64,000 bases of DNA from Neptuniibacter halophilus. Its GTDB lineage: Bacteria; Pseudomonadota; Gammaproteobacteria; Pseudomonadales; Balneatricaceae. How positions within the stretch are numbered: position 1 is the first letter of the stretch; every line of letters begins with the position of its first letter. Under the pieces are notes generated by a model. That model was not told where the DNA came from and did no database searches. It saw only the letters and a list, made by a program, of their open reading frames with translations. The stretch is from the NCBI RefSeq assembly GCF_030295765.1, contig NZ_AP027292.1, positions 2,542,001 to 2,606,000 of the forward strand, given 5' to 3'. Below, in pieces: positions 1 to 8,652 of the stretch. A program made the translations under genes and the position numbers.

Positions 1-531
1 ATCAGGCAATTATCGTTGTTCATGGTGCTGTCGTTCAGTTTGTTAAGCGGCGGTGTTCAGGCGGCTTCCAGCGCCGAAATCAATGCGAAATCTGCGGAAG
101 CATTAACACAATTTTTTAAGCACAGTCCGGCCGGGAAACGGCTCTATCAACAGGCCAGAGGGGCATTGATCTTCCCTGAGGTCTATAAAGCCGGATTTGG
201 TATCGGCGGTGAATACGGTGAAGGTAAGCTGATTGAAGGTGGGAAAACCACGGGGTATTACAGCATTGCGGCCGCTTCGATAGGTTTTCAGCTCGGAGCT
301 CAGATTAAAACTGAGATCATTCTGTTCATGACCGATAAGGCGTTACGTCAGTTCAAGAACAGTGATGGCTGGGAAGCCGGCGTGGATGGCAGTGTTGCGG
401 TGATCAATCTGGGAGCCGGGGCCGAGATTGATACCAGCAATATCAGGGATCCGATCATCGGCTTTATCTTTTCCAATAAGGGACTGATGTATAACCTGTC
501 GCTGGAAGGCTCAAAAATTACCAGGAAGTAG
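1..531 (+). CDS. SYLF/YSC84-domain exported protein, 5' end cut
   Basis: The frame is open from the first base to a TAG stop, so the true start probably lies before the window. The TTG at 16 and ATG at 22 are possible but sit inside the hydrophobic stretch. The visible N-terminus is the end of a signal peptide (SLLSGGVQA, then AS). The rest matches the SYLF (YSC84, DUF500) domain: an ARGALIFPEV motif, a Gly-rich GFGIGGEYGEG segment, and a C-terminal DGSVAVINLGAGAEID region. SYLF domains bind phosphoinositides in eukaryotes, but the bacterial exported versions have no firm role. The product is probably periplasmic. A CigR-like gene follows 9 bp downstream, so the two are probably cotranscribed. 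Confidence 0.8.
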   Translation: MRQLSLFMVLSFSLLSGGVQAASSAEINAKSAEALTQFFKHSPAGKRLYQQARGALIFPEVYKAGFGIGGEYGEGKLIEGGKTTGYYSIAAASIGFQLGAQIKTEIILFMTDKALRQFKNSDGWEAGVDGSVAVINLGAGAEIDTSNIRDPIIGFIFSNKGLMYNLSLEGSKITRK

Positions 532-540
532 GAATCTGAT

Positions 541-1131
541 ATGAAGAAGCTAATACTCGCAGCCTGTCTCGCAGGACTGGCGTTTAACTGTTATGCAGAG
601 AAGCCAGAGTGGGCTGGTAATAAGGGCGGCAAAAATGCGGCCCACGCTGAAAAAAACGATAAAAAGCAGAAAAAAGAGAAGTACAAAGATAAACAGGAGC
701 GTCAGGAACGGGATGATGACGAGCGCAATTTCGTCAGTGACCGGGAGTTACTGGATGATCTGTTTTCAGACCGCCAGCGCGATCTGATCCGGGATTACTA
801 CCGCCGCTATCCTGACTCGGGAACCGGTGATTATCGGGGACAGAAAAAGTCCCTGCCATACGGTTTGCAGAAAAAACTCGCCCGTGACGGACAGCTACCG
901 CCGGGCTGGCAGAAGAAACTGACCCGTGGCGAAATTCTTGACGGCGACCTGCTGGATCAGGCCGAACTACTGCCGGATGAGCTGCTCGACCGGCTGCAGG
1001 GGCGGGACCTTGCCTCTGAAATTATCCGTCTGAAAGACAAGGTGGTTCGCGTGGGTAAGGGCGAAGGTACGATTATTGATGTGATCGATATCGCTGATAT
1101 TCTGACTGGACGTCGCAGCGACAATTATTAA
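541..1131 (+). CDS. CigR/RcnB-like periplasmic protein
   Basis: A 196-aa exported protein with a clear signal peptide (MKKLILAACLAGLAFNCYA). A highly charged Lys/Glu/Asp-rich segment spans about residues 25-60. The conserved C-terminal part has a repeated pattern (LPYGLQKKL, then LPPGWQKKL) followed by VVRVGKGEGTIIDVIDI. That layout is typical of the RcnB/CigR-like family, some members of which are described as anti-virulence regulators in Salmonella. A function cannot be assigned here. An AGGA Shine-Dalgarno lies 8 nt before the ATG. The gene follows the SYLF gene closely and is ended by a clear hairpin terminator. Confidence 0.75.
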   Translation: MKKLILAACLAGLAFNCYAEKPEWAGNKGGKNAAHAEKNDKKQKKEKYKDKQERQERDDDERNFVSDRELLDDLFSDRQRDLIRDYYRRYPDSGTGDYRGQKKSLPYGLQKKLARDGQLPPGWQKKLTRGEILDGDLLDQAELLPDELLDRLQGRDLASEIIRLKDKVVRVGKGEGTIIDVIDIADILTGRRSDNY

Positions 1132-1148
1132 AATACTCTCAGCAGCGA

Positions 1149-1172
1149 AGCCGGCGACAGCCGGCTTTTTTA
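1149..1172 (+). terminator. Rho-independent terminator after the CigR-like gene
   Basis: The 6-bp stem AGCCGG (1149-1154) pairs with CCGGCT (1161-1166) and runs into a T tract. It closes the SYLF/CigR-like pair. Confidence 0.8.
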
Positions 1173-1211
1173 TGCCGTAATTTTTGAAACCCACAGAGAC
1201 AGGTTCTGCCG

Positions 1212-1685
1212 ATGACCCCAGCTATCAACATGGCGAAGAAAGCGAAAGTAGCGTTCACTGTGCATGAATATGAACATGATCCGTCGGCCGAGTCTTATGG
1301 TGAGGAAGCTGCTGATGCGCTGGGGCTGGACCCGGCTCAGGTTTTTAAAACCCTGCTGGTTGCGCAAAACGGTGACAACAAAAAGCTCGCTGTTGGTGTA
1401 GTGCCGGTTTCCGGTCAGTTAGATCTGAAAGCAATGGCCAGCGCATTGAAGGTGAAGAAGGTCAGCATGGCGAACCCTCAGGATGCCGAGCGGGCAACCG
1501 GCTATGTGGTCGGGGGAATCAGCCCGTTGGGGCAGAAGAAACGTCTGCCACTGGTTCTGGACAGCAGTGCCGGGAATTTTCCCAGTATCTGTATGAGTGC
1601 CGGAAGGCGAGGTCTGGAGATCGAAATGAGCGCGGCTGACCTGCTGCGGCTGACGCAGGGCACACTGGCGCCGATCGGCCGCTAA
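1212..1685 (+). CDS. ybaK: YbaK-type Cys-tRNA(Pro) deacylase
   Basis: A 157-aa protein of the YbaK/EbsC group within the YbaK/ProRS editing-domain superfamily. These free-standing enzymes hydrolyse Cys-tRNA(Pro) made in error by prolyl-tRNA synthetase. Visible family features are the conserved Lys46 in VFKTLLV, the strand with VGVVPVSGQLDLK, the YVVGGISPLGQKK loop and the C-terminal SAGRRGLEIEMSAADL. The length is normal for the family. The protein is cytosolic. The gene stands alone after the terminator at 1149-1172. Confidence 0.93.
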   Translation: MTPAINMAKKAKVAFTVHEYEHDPSAESYGEEAADALGLDPAQVFKTLLVAQNGDNKKLAVGVVPVSGQLDLKAMASALKVKKVSMANPQDAERATGYVVGGISPLGQKKRLPLVLDSSAGNFPSICMSAGRRGLEIEMSAADLLRLTQGTLAPIGR

Positions 1686-1856
1686 ATCTCTGACAGTGAT
1701 TCTCCGGGGCTGCACAGAGGTCATGCCGCAACCTTTCCCTTTTCGCTGACCGGCGAAATATCTGATAGCAATTGACCCGCCCGGATCACCGCTTATCTCA
1801 GGTTTCGTTGTAGTACAGACAAGAAATTTCACTGCTGAATTGATTTAAGTTGTACT

Positions 1857-2411
1857 ATGTGGGACAGCAATTTTCAGGAGATCAGGACCATCGCTGCGCC
1901 AGGTAATCCCTATATCATCGACCTTGAAGCGTCAGGGTTTGGTGCCGACAGCTACCCGATTGAGGTGGGGCTGGCGCTGGATCCGGGGGAGCGCTTCTGC
2001 AGCCTGATCCGGCCTAAACCGGACTGGACTCACTGGTCTGATGAAGCGCAGCATTACCACGGTATCTGTCGCGACAGCCTGCTCGAACATGGTCGGGAAG
2101 CCGAAGAGGTGGCCGCCGGGCTGAACCGTCGTTTGCACAACCTGACGGTATACAGCGATGGCTGGGTGGTGGATCAGAGCTGGCTGATTAAGCTGTTTTA
2201 CCGGGCGGGTTTACCGATGCAGTTTCGGGTCAGCCCGCTGGAGATGATTCTGAAAGAAGCTCAGATGGAGATCTGGCACGAGGTTAAGGCTCAGGTGCTG
2301 GAGGAGCTGAATCTGCAGCGCCACCGAGCCAGCAATGATGCGCTGGTGATCCAGATCACTTATGCCCGGACGCTGGCGCTGAGCGAGTCTGCATCAGCCG
2401 TCAGGCCTTAA
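1857..2411 (+). CDS. DEDD-superfamily 3'-5' exonuclease-like protein
   Basis: A 184-aa protein with the spaced acidic motifs of DnaQ/RNase T-type exonucleases. There is a D-x-E pair at residues 22-24 (IIDLEASG), an Asp in YSDGWVVDQ near residue 98-104, and a C-terminal HRASNDA with His and Asp near residues 155-160. This pattern predicts a DEDDh-type Mg2+-dependent 3'-5' exonuclease fold. The substrate is unknown. No strong Shine-Dalgarno precedes the ATG, so the start is uncertain. The 3' end overlaps the convergent DUF3549 gene by 4 bp. Confidence 0.75.
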   Translation: MWDSNFQEIRTIAAPGNPYIIDLEASGFGADSYPIEVGLALDPGERFCSLIRPKPDWTHWSDEAQHYHGICRDSLLEHGREAEEVAAGLNRRLHNLTVYSDGWVVDQSWLIKLFYRAGLPMQFRVSPLEMILKEAQMEIWHEVKAQVLEELNLQRHRASNDALVIQITYARTLALSESASAVRP

Positions 2412-3463
2412 TTGAAGTTGCCACCAAACATCTCGCCGATCGCCTTGCTCAGGGCTTCACTGCGCTGCTGATTACGGAACTGCATCAGAATCAGTGCCCG
2501 CATGACCGGCATAAACATCAGGTCGGAAAGTATGCGTGAAAAGCCCGCTTGCCCGGCCTTGTTGATCGCCAGTTTTTCCAGAAACCGTTGCAATATTTCC
2601 GGCTCCTGCAGGCTTTCAGTGCAGCGTGTGGCCACCGCGACAATCACTTCCGGCTCAAGCGCGTAGTCGCTTTCCAGAATCTGGCGCATCAGTTGCTGTT
2701 TGCGATCACCGTTACGGCCATTGGAGAGACCCCGGGTGATGGCTGCGACATGATTGCTGCTGGCGGTTCCGCGTTGCAGAGTCTGTTCTGCACGCAGGCA
2801 GAGCGCGCTGAACAATGTGTGATCCGGCTCAATACTCTCGATGCAGGTGCAGAGCACTTCAAACGGTGCATCCGGCAGCAGTGGGATCGCTTTACTCAGA
2901 ATCTCACTGTTTTTGCCTTTGCCGTGGCGTACCACCAGATCGGCAATGCCCTGATAGCCAAGCGATTGCCACTGATCGAATCCGATCTGGCCGGCAAAGT
3001 ACTGCTGGGCGTGTTCATAATATTGTGATGCGGGCTGCGCGGACGCGAGGGTGGAGTAAGCATGAAACAGCGCCATCTTCTCCTGATCCGGTTTGAAGGA
3101 GAACGGATTGTCCTTCAGCGCATCTTCCGGCATCTCACCACTTTCTTCATGCTGCAGGATCGCACCTGCATTTTGCAGCAGGCGGTTCAGCAGATCATCG
3201 CGCACCGCCTGAATCAGAAAGCCCTGCTCGTCCAGTGGTAACTTAAGGAACCAGGCCACGCCCTGTGTTTTGTTTTTCGGGTTCCACAGCATCAGCGCTA
3301 TCCAGGCATGCTGCAGATAGGGATATGGGTAAGGTGTCTGCTGATTCTCGATCTTTTCGAACAGCTCGGCAGAGAGTTTCTGGACCCGGCGGCCCATATC
3401 AAAAAAACGCACCTGGCCGCCACTCTGGCGAAGTAACTGAGTAAGTGAAGAGAATTCAGACAT
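2408..3463 (-). CDS. DUF3549 family protein
   Basis: A 351-aa soluble protein matching the DUF3549 family found in Pseudomonas and Oceanospirillales. The N-terminus (FFDMGRRVQKL, QTPYPYPYLQHAW) and the helical C-terminal half ending GEMFGGNFN are characteristic. No catalytic motif or membrane segment is visible, and the function is unknown. The gene is monocistronic as far as can be seen and converges on the exonuclease-like gene. Confidence 0.8.
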   Translation of the reverse strand: MSEFSSLTQLLRQSGGQVRFFDMGRRVQKLSAELFEKIENQQTPYPYPYLQHAWIALMLWNPKNKTQGVAWFLKLPLDEQGFLIQAVRDDLLNRLLQNAGAILQHEESGEMPEDALKDNPFSFKPDQEKMALFHAYSTLASAQPASQYYEHAQQYFAGQIGFDQWQSLGYQGIADLVVRHGKGKNSEILSKAIPLLPDAPFEVLCTCIESIEPDHTLFSALCLRAEQTLQRGTASSNHVAAITRGLSNGRNGDRKQQLMRQILESDYALEPEVIVAVATRCTESLQEPEILQRFLEKLAINKAGQAGFSRILSDLMFMPVMRALILMQFRNQQRSEALSKAIGEMFGGNFN

Positions 3464-3585
3464 GATGGGCCCCTGTAAAAACTGGGCGCAATTCTACCAG
3501 CTCTGGAATCAGGGGCAATAAGACCAGTGGTCAGGGCCGATTGTTGATATCTGTCCGGGCCGATGCGGCAGTTAAGTAAAACGGT

Positions 3586-4197
3586 TCAGTTGGGGGCGCC
3601 GCGATAGTAATGCCAGAGAAACAATGAACCGACACTGCGCCAGGGGGCCCAATGGGCGGTCAGTTCGCGGGCCAGAGCCGGACGGGGGCGTTGTTCAAGT
3701 CCTTTGAGTCGGCCCAGTGCAACCTGAAGAGCCAGATCATCGGCGGGAAATATATCCTCCCGGCGCAGCGAAAACATCAGATAGATCTCGGCGCTCCAGC
3801 GACCGAAGCCGCGTAATCTGGTAATCGCGTCGATGGCTGCCTGATCGCTCAGTGCGGGTAGTTGATCGGGGAGGAAATCCCCGCTCTGAATCGCTGCTGC
3901 CAGCCCCTGCGCGTACTCCACTTTGCGGTAAGAGAGGCCTGCGCCGCGCAGGGCTTCCCGGTCGAGTTGCAGCAGCGCCTGCGGGGTCAGGTCAGGCAGC
4001 AAGGCTCTGACCCGGGTCATAATGGCCCGGGCGACTTCGGTTGAAAGCTGCTGACTGACGATGGTGGAGAGAAAGGTTTCAAATCCGGCCGGGCGCAGTC
4101 GTGGAGCTGGTGGGCCTAACAGGGCAACAGCCTGTTGCAGGTCAGGGTCGACCTGGCACAGGTAGTCGATTCCGCTGGCAATCGTTTGCTGATCCAT
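3586..4197 (-). CDS. HhH-GPD DNA glycosylase (AlkA-like 3-methyladenine DNA glycosylase II)
   Basis: A 203-aa base-excision-repair glycosylase. The helix-hairpin-helix is at about residues 128-142 (LRGFGRWSAEIYLMF). The expected catalytic Asp lies in FPADDLA near residue 150, giving the HhH-GPD signature. The N-terminal FETFLSTIVSQQLST helix is typical of AlkA/MAG proteins. It lacks the N-terminal domain of E. coli AlkA, as short MAG-type homologues do. It should release alkylated purines from DNA. The start is the only ATG that keeps the fold complete. Confidence 0.88.
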   Translation of the reverse strand: MDQQTIASGIDYLCQVDPDLQQAVALLGPPAPRLRPAGFETFLSTIVSQQLSTEVARAIMTRVRALLPDLTPQALLQLDREALRGAGLSYRKVEYAQGLAAAIQSGDFLPDQLPALSDQAAIDAITRLRGFGRWSAEIYLMFSLRREDIFPADDLALQVALGRLKGLEQRPRPALARELTAHWAPWRSVGSLFLWHYYRGAPN

Positions 4198-4232
4198 GAC
4201 TGCGTCCTCACTGCCTGTGGGATTGTGCGCAT

Positions 4233-4277
4233 AAAAAAGGCCGGGCGCAGCGGGTGATCTCTCCGTTGCGCCCGGCC
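4233..4277 (-). terminator. Terminator of the RND efflux operon
   Basis: A perfect 11-bp stem: GGCCGGGCGCA at 4239-4249 pairs with TGCGCCCGGCC at 4267-4277. Read on the minus strand, a run of T residues (4238-4233) follows the stem. It lies 20 nt beyond the tolC stop, so it ends the leftward efflux operon. Confidence 0.9.
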
Positions 4278-4297
4278 CTGATTCTGAAACAGACGGC

Positions 4298-5581
4298 TTA
4301 CTTCAGCCAGCCATCCAGTTCGTTGATATCTTCAGGGCTGAGTGTACCCAGTTGTTGTTTGAAGGTAATCAGGTTCTGTACGTAGTCAAACCGGGCATTG
4401 GCATATTCCAGTTTAGCTGCATACAGCTGCTGCTCGGCCTGCAATACATCAACCACGTTACGGGTGCCCACTTTGTAACCCTCTTCTGTCGCCTGCAGGG
4501 CTGCTTCTCGGGAGCGGATGCTCTGTTTCAGTGCCTGAACGCTGAGCGAGCCGGTGCGCAGGTCACGCAGCAGACTGCGGGTAGACTGGGTAATCTGGCG
4601 CAGAATATCTTCACGGTTGTGATGACTCTGGGTCAGACGCTGCTCCAGCTCACGGGATCTGGAACTGACTGAACCACCGGAGAAGATCGGCATTGACAGG
4701 GTCAGCCCGATGGCTGAGGTATCGGAACCGATGTCGTTGCTGACGGTGCCTTCATCGTAATCGTAGCTGGCGCTCAGACTCAGGGTCGGGTAGTGGCCGG
4801 CACGTCCGGCCTGTGCCGCACGGCGAGCGGCTTCTGAAGAGTAATCCGCCAGTTTCAGGTTCAGGTTACCCTGCCAGGCTTTTTCCAGCCACGGCTGGGC
4901 TGTCGTCGGCGTGGGTTCTTCGATCGGATAGTCTTCAGCCAGCAGGCTGACTGCGCTGAAGTTCTGTCCGGTCAGACGTTCCAGCGCTTCGTAGCTGTTA
5001 TCCAGCTCGCCTTCCGCACTGATCCGGGCAACCCGGGCGTTGTCGTAGGAAGCCTGGGCTTCCTGCACGTCGGTGTTGGCGATCAGGCCCACTTCAAACT
5101 GTGCGTTAACCTGATCAAGACGACGCTTGATGGCACGCTCCTGTGCTTCGGCGGTCTGCAGTGCGCTGCTGGCACGCAGCACCCCGAGGTAGGCCTGTAC
5201 GGTACGCTGGATCAGGTTTTGCTGTTCCAGATCAAACTGAACCGCAGCCTGTTCGGAGAGCACTTTACCCTGTTTGAAACTGAACCATGCGGCTGCATCG
5301 AAAACCGGCTGACTCAGGGAGAGGGTGTAGCCATGGTTATTGAAATCAGCGCTGTCAGTGTCATAGGCCGTGGTGTTGGCGTTCAGGTTGATGCTGGGCA
5401 GCAACGCCGCACGGTTCTGTACTTCGATCTCCCGATCCGCATTGTAAGAGGCTTCTGCCGCTTTAAGCTGGGGGTCGTTTGCCAAAGCCAGTTGATAGAT
5501 GTCTGCCAGTTCTCCTGCCGTGGCTGCGCTGCTGACAGCCAGGGTGAGGTAGGATACATGGAAAAGCTTTTTCAGATTCAT
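4298..5581 (-). CDS. tolC: TolC-family outer-membrane efflux channel
   Basis: A 427-aa outer-membrane factor with a signal peptide (cut near AATAG). It has the duplicated TolC repeat: ELADIYQLALANDPQLKAAE in the first half and NLKLADYSSEAARRAAQAGR in the second. The LPSINLN and YPTLSLSASY strands begin the beta-barrel segments. It would trimerise to give the exit duct of a tripartite pump. The gene follows the RND pump by 6 bp, so the whole pump (adaptor, permease, channel) is encoded in one operon. It is of TolC type and could also serve other exporters. Confidence 0.9.
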   Translation of the reverse strand: MNLKKLFHVSYLTLAVSSAATAGELADIYQLALANDPQLKAAEASYNADREIEVQNRAALLPSINLNANTTAYDTDSADFNNHGYTLSLSQPVFDAAAWFSFKQGKVLSEQAAVQFDLEQQNLIQRTVQAYLGVLRASSALQTAEAQERAIKRRLDQVNAQFEVGLIANTDVQEAQASYDNARVARISAEGELDNSYEALERLTGQNFSAVSLLAEDYPIEEPTPTTAQPWLEKAWQGNLNLKLADYSSEAARRAAQAGRAGHYPTLSLSASYDYDEGTVSNDIGSDTSAIGLTLSMPIFSGGSVSSRSRELEQRLTQSHHNREDILRQITQSTRSLLRDLRTGSLSVQALKQSIRSREAALQATEEGYKVGTRNVVDVLQAEQQLYAAKLEYANARFDYVQNLITFKQQLGTLSPEDINELDGWLK

Positions 5582-5587
5582 TGATGT

Positions 5588-8500
5588 TTATCCTGCAACC
5601 TGTTCCGGTTCTGGTTGTACTTCTTTAAAGGTCCGTTTACCCAGATAACTATAAACTGTCGGGATGACAAACAGTGTCAGTAGTGTACCAAAGGTCATAC
5701 CGCCGACAATAACCCAGCCGATCTGCTGACGGGATTCTGCACCGGCACCCAGCGCCATCGCCAGTGGTAATGCACCGAGTACGGTTGCCCCGGTAGTCAT
5801 CAGGATCGGACGCAGACGCAGCGTTGCGGCTTCTGTAATCGCACTGTGCAGATCCCGTCCCTGTTCCTGTAGCTGGTTGGCAAACTCAACGATCAGAATG
5901 CCGTGTTTGGTTACCAGACCGATCAGGGTAATCAGGCCGATCTGACTGTAAACGCTGAGTGATCCGCCACTGTAATAGAGGGCACAGAGCGCACCAAAGA
6001 CGGCCGGCGGTACCGAGAGCAGAATGATCATCGGGTTTTTGAAACTTTCGAACTGTGCCGCCAGTACCAGAAATACGATGATCAGAGCCAGTGCAAATGT
6101 TGTCTGCATGCTGCTGCTGGAAGTTTTAAATTCCCGCGACGGGCCTGAGTAATCATAGCTCGCTTTTGGTTCGATCTCCTGCAGGCTTTGCTCAAGGAAG
6201 CTGAGGGCTTCGCCAAGGCTGTAACCCGGTGCCAGTTGTGCCTGGATCTTCACCGCCTTCATTTTGTCGAAGTGGTTCAGTTCACGTGGCGCAACGGTTT
6301 CCCGTACCTCTACCAGATTGGAGAGCTGGACCATTTCGCCGTTGCTGTTACGCATATACAGGTTGGTCAGATCGCTCGGATCGCGACGCTGCTGGTCATC
6401 GACCTTGAGGATAACCTCGTACTGCTCACCGGCCTGCTTGTATCGGGTGACTTCGCGACCGGCCATGTAGCTCTCCAGAGTACGGCCGAGATCATCAACA
6501 TCGACCCCGCTGGCTGAAAGTTTGTCACGCTTCACATCGATCTGCAGTTCCGGCTTGTTCAGCTTAAGGTCGTTCTCAGGCTGAGCAAAACCCGGGTTAG
6601 CGTAGATCTTCGCCATCAACTGGTCGGTGAGTTGCTTAAGGTCATCATAGGTGCCGTTACTCTTGACGATGAACTCCACCGGACGGGAGATAAAGCTCTG
6701 GCCCAGTGAGGGCAGGTTGAGCGAGAAGCTCATGATGCCCGGAATACCGCCATAGAGTTTCGGTGTCTGTTCGGCGGAGATTGCCTGCTGTTTACGTTCA
6801 CGCTCCTCCCAGGGAACCAGCCCCTGAAACACCATCGCATTGGTTTCCGAAGGGAACCCGACTACGGCAAAATAGCGGTTAGTCTCCGGGGTCTGGCTGA
6901 TGGTGGCTTCGATCTGTCGGGTGTAACGGTCGACGTAATCAACTGAGGAGCCGTCCGGTGCCAGAGCAAAGTTGAGAATTGTGCCGCGATCCTCGTAGGG
7001 TGCGAGCTCCTGCGGAAGCTGCGTGTAATAGTACGCCGCACCACCGAGGCTGATGAGCATAATGGCCAGCGTCAGGACACGGGAGCTGAGCAGTTTGTTG
7101 AGCAGCTTCTGGTAGCCGTTTGTGATCCCCTGCAGGAAACCTTCAATCAGGTTGAAGATCGCGCTGTGCCGGGTCTCATGTCTGAGCAGGCGTGACGACA
7201 TCATCGGCGACAGGGTCAGGGCGACAAAAGTCGAGACGATGACCGCGCCTGCCAGTGTCAGGGCAAACTCGGTAAACAGTTTGCCGGTCCGGCCTTCGGA
7301 AAAGGCAACCGGGGCGAAAACGGCAACCAGTACAGCGGTGGTGGCGAGTACTGCAAAACCGATCTCCCGTGCTCCCTTAAAGGCAGCCTGAATCGGGTTG
7401 AGGCCTTCCTCTACATGACGGTAGATGTTCTCCAGCATAACGATCGCATCGTCCACCACCAGACCGATTGCCAGTACCAGTGCCAGCAGGGTCAGGGTGT
7501 TAATACTGAAGCCGAACCAGTACATCATGGCAAACGCCCCCACCAGTGAGAGCGGGATGGTGACAACCGGAATCAGGGTGGCGCGAATGTTACGCAGGAA
7601 GAAAAACAGCACCAGTACGACCAGCAGACCTGCCAGTGCCAGTGTGCTGTATACGGATTTGATCGATTCATCGATAAAAATAGAGGAGTCGTATGCGACC
7701 TCAACATTCATACCGTCGGGCAGTGTCGGGCGTACAGCGTCCAGTTTATCCCGGATACCCTGAGAGACATCCAGCGGGTTGGCTGTGGACTGTTTAACCA
7801 CGCCCAGTGCCACCGCGCTTTCACCTTTGAACCGGGTGATTCGGCGGGTGCTTTCCGGGGCAATCTCGACCCGGGCGACATCCTGAATACGTACCGGGTA
7901 GCCGGCATCATTACGGATAATCAGGCGTTTAAAGGCTTCGATATCATTGACGTCGGTCTTCGCCAGCAGGGTGAATTCACGCTCCTTACTCTCGATACGA
8001 CCCGCCGGGATCTCAATATTCTGCTGGTTCAGAGTATCTTCGATATCCTTAGGAATCACCTTATAGGCGGCCATCCGCGCCGGATCCATCCAGATCCGCA
8101 TAGAGTATTTGCGGTCACCAAAGATCATTACGTTGGCAACACCGGAAACCGTCTGAAGCTGATCTTTAACCTGCTGGTCAGCAATGTCGCTGACCTCCAT
8201 AATGCTGTGACGATCCGAGTTGAACGCCAGCCAGATGATCGGTTGGGCATCTGCTTCGGTCTTGGCTACCACCGGAGGATCTACATCTTCGGGCAACTGG
8301 CCGATGACCCGGCTGACCCGGTCGCGCACATCCGCTGCGGCGTTGTCCGGGTCACGGTCAATCTTAAAGGTGACACTGATCTGAGAACTCTCGGTACGGC
8401 TGATCGAATTCATGAAGTCGATCCCCTCGATGCCGGAGAGGGAGTCTTCAATAATCTGCGTGACCTGAGTTTCAATAATGGACGCGCTGGCACCGGGGTA

Positions 8501-8650
8501 GGTGGTTTCTACCGTTACCACCGGCAGATCAATTTTAGGGTATTCGCGTACGGTCAGGCGGTCATAGGAGATCAGGCCTACCAGAAAAACCAGTATGCTC
8601 ATCACGATCGCCAGAACCGGGCGCTTAATGCTGATGTCGGATAAAACCAT
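5588..8650 (-). CDS. RND (HAE1) multidrug efflux permease
   Basis: A 1020-aa inner-membrane pump of full HAE1-family length. It starts SDISIKRPVLAIVMSILVF. TM4 carries the proton-relay Asp pair (GLVVDDAIVM, near residue 399) and TM10 the partner Lys (GLVTKHGILIV, near residue 914). The N-terminal REYPKIDLPVVTV and YPGASASIIETQVTQ are typical of this family. It exports hydrophobic or toxic compounds by proton antiport. It is translated just after the adaptor gene (2-bp gap) and before tolC. The substrate cannot be told from sequence. Confidence 0.95.
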   Translation of the reverse strand: MVLSDISIKRPVLAIVMSILVFLVGLISYDRLTVREYPKIDLPVVTVETTYPGASASIIETQVTQIIEDSLSGIEGIDFMNSISRTESSQISVTFKIDRDPDNAAADVRDRVSRVIGQLPEDVDPPVVAKTEADAQPIIWLAFNSDRHSIMEVSDIADQQVKDQLQTVSGVANVMIFGDRKYSMRIWMDPARMAAYKVIPKDIEDTLNQQNIEIPAGRIESKEREFTLLAKTDVNDIEAFKRLIIRNDAGYPVRIQDVARVEIAPESTRRITRFKGESAVALGVVKQSTANPLDVSQGIRDKLDAVRPTLPDGMNVEVAYDSSIFIDESIKSVYSTLALAGLLVVLVLFFFLRNIRATLIPVVTIPLSLVGAFAMMYWFGFSINTLTLLALVLAIGLVVDDAIVMLENIYRHVEEGLNPIQAAFKGAREIGFAVLATTAVLVAVFAPVAFSEGRTGKLFTEFALTLAGAVIVSTFVALTLSPMMSSRLLRHETRHSAIFNLIEGFLQGITNGYQKLLNKLLSSRVLTLAIMLISLGGAAYYYTQLPQELAPYEDRGTILNFALAPDGSSVDYVDRYTRQIEATISQTPETNRYFAVVGFPSETNAMVFQGLVPWEERERKQQAISAEQTPKLYGGIPGIMSFSLNLPSLGQSFISRPVEFIVKSNGTYDDLKQLTDQLMAKIYANPGFAQPENDLKLNKPELQIDVKRDKLSASGVDVDDLGRTLESYMAGREVTRYKQAGEQYEVILKVDDQQRRDPSDLTNLYMRNSNGEMVQLSNLVEVRETVAPRELNHFDKMKAVKIQAQLAPGYSLGEALSFLEQSLQEIEPKASYDYSGPSREFKTSSSSMQTTFALALIIVFLVLAAQFESFKNPMIILLSVPPAVFGALCALYYSGGSLSVYSQIGLITLIGLVTKHGILIVEFANQLQEQGRDLHSAITEAATLRLRPILMTTGATVLGALPLAMALGAGAESRQQIGWVIVGGMTFGTLLTLFVIPTVYSYLGKRTFKEVQPEPEQVAG

Positions 8651-8652
8651 GT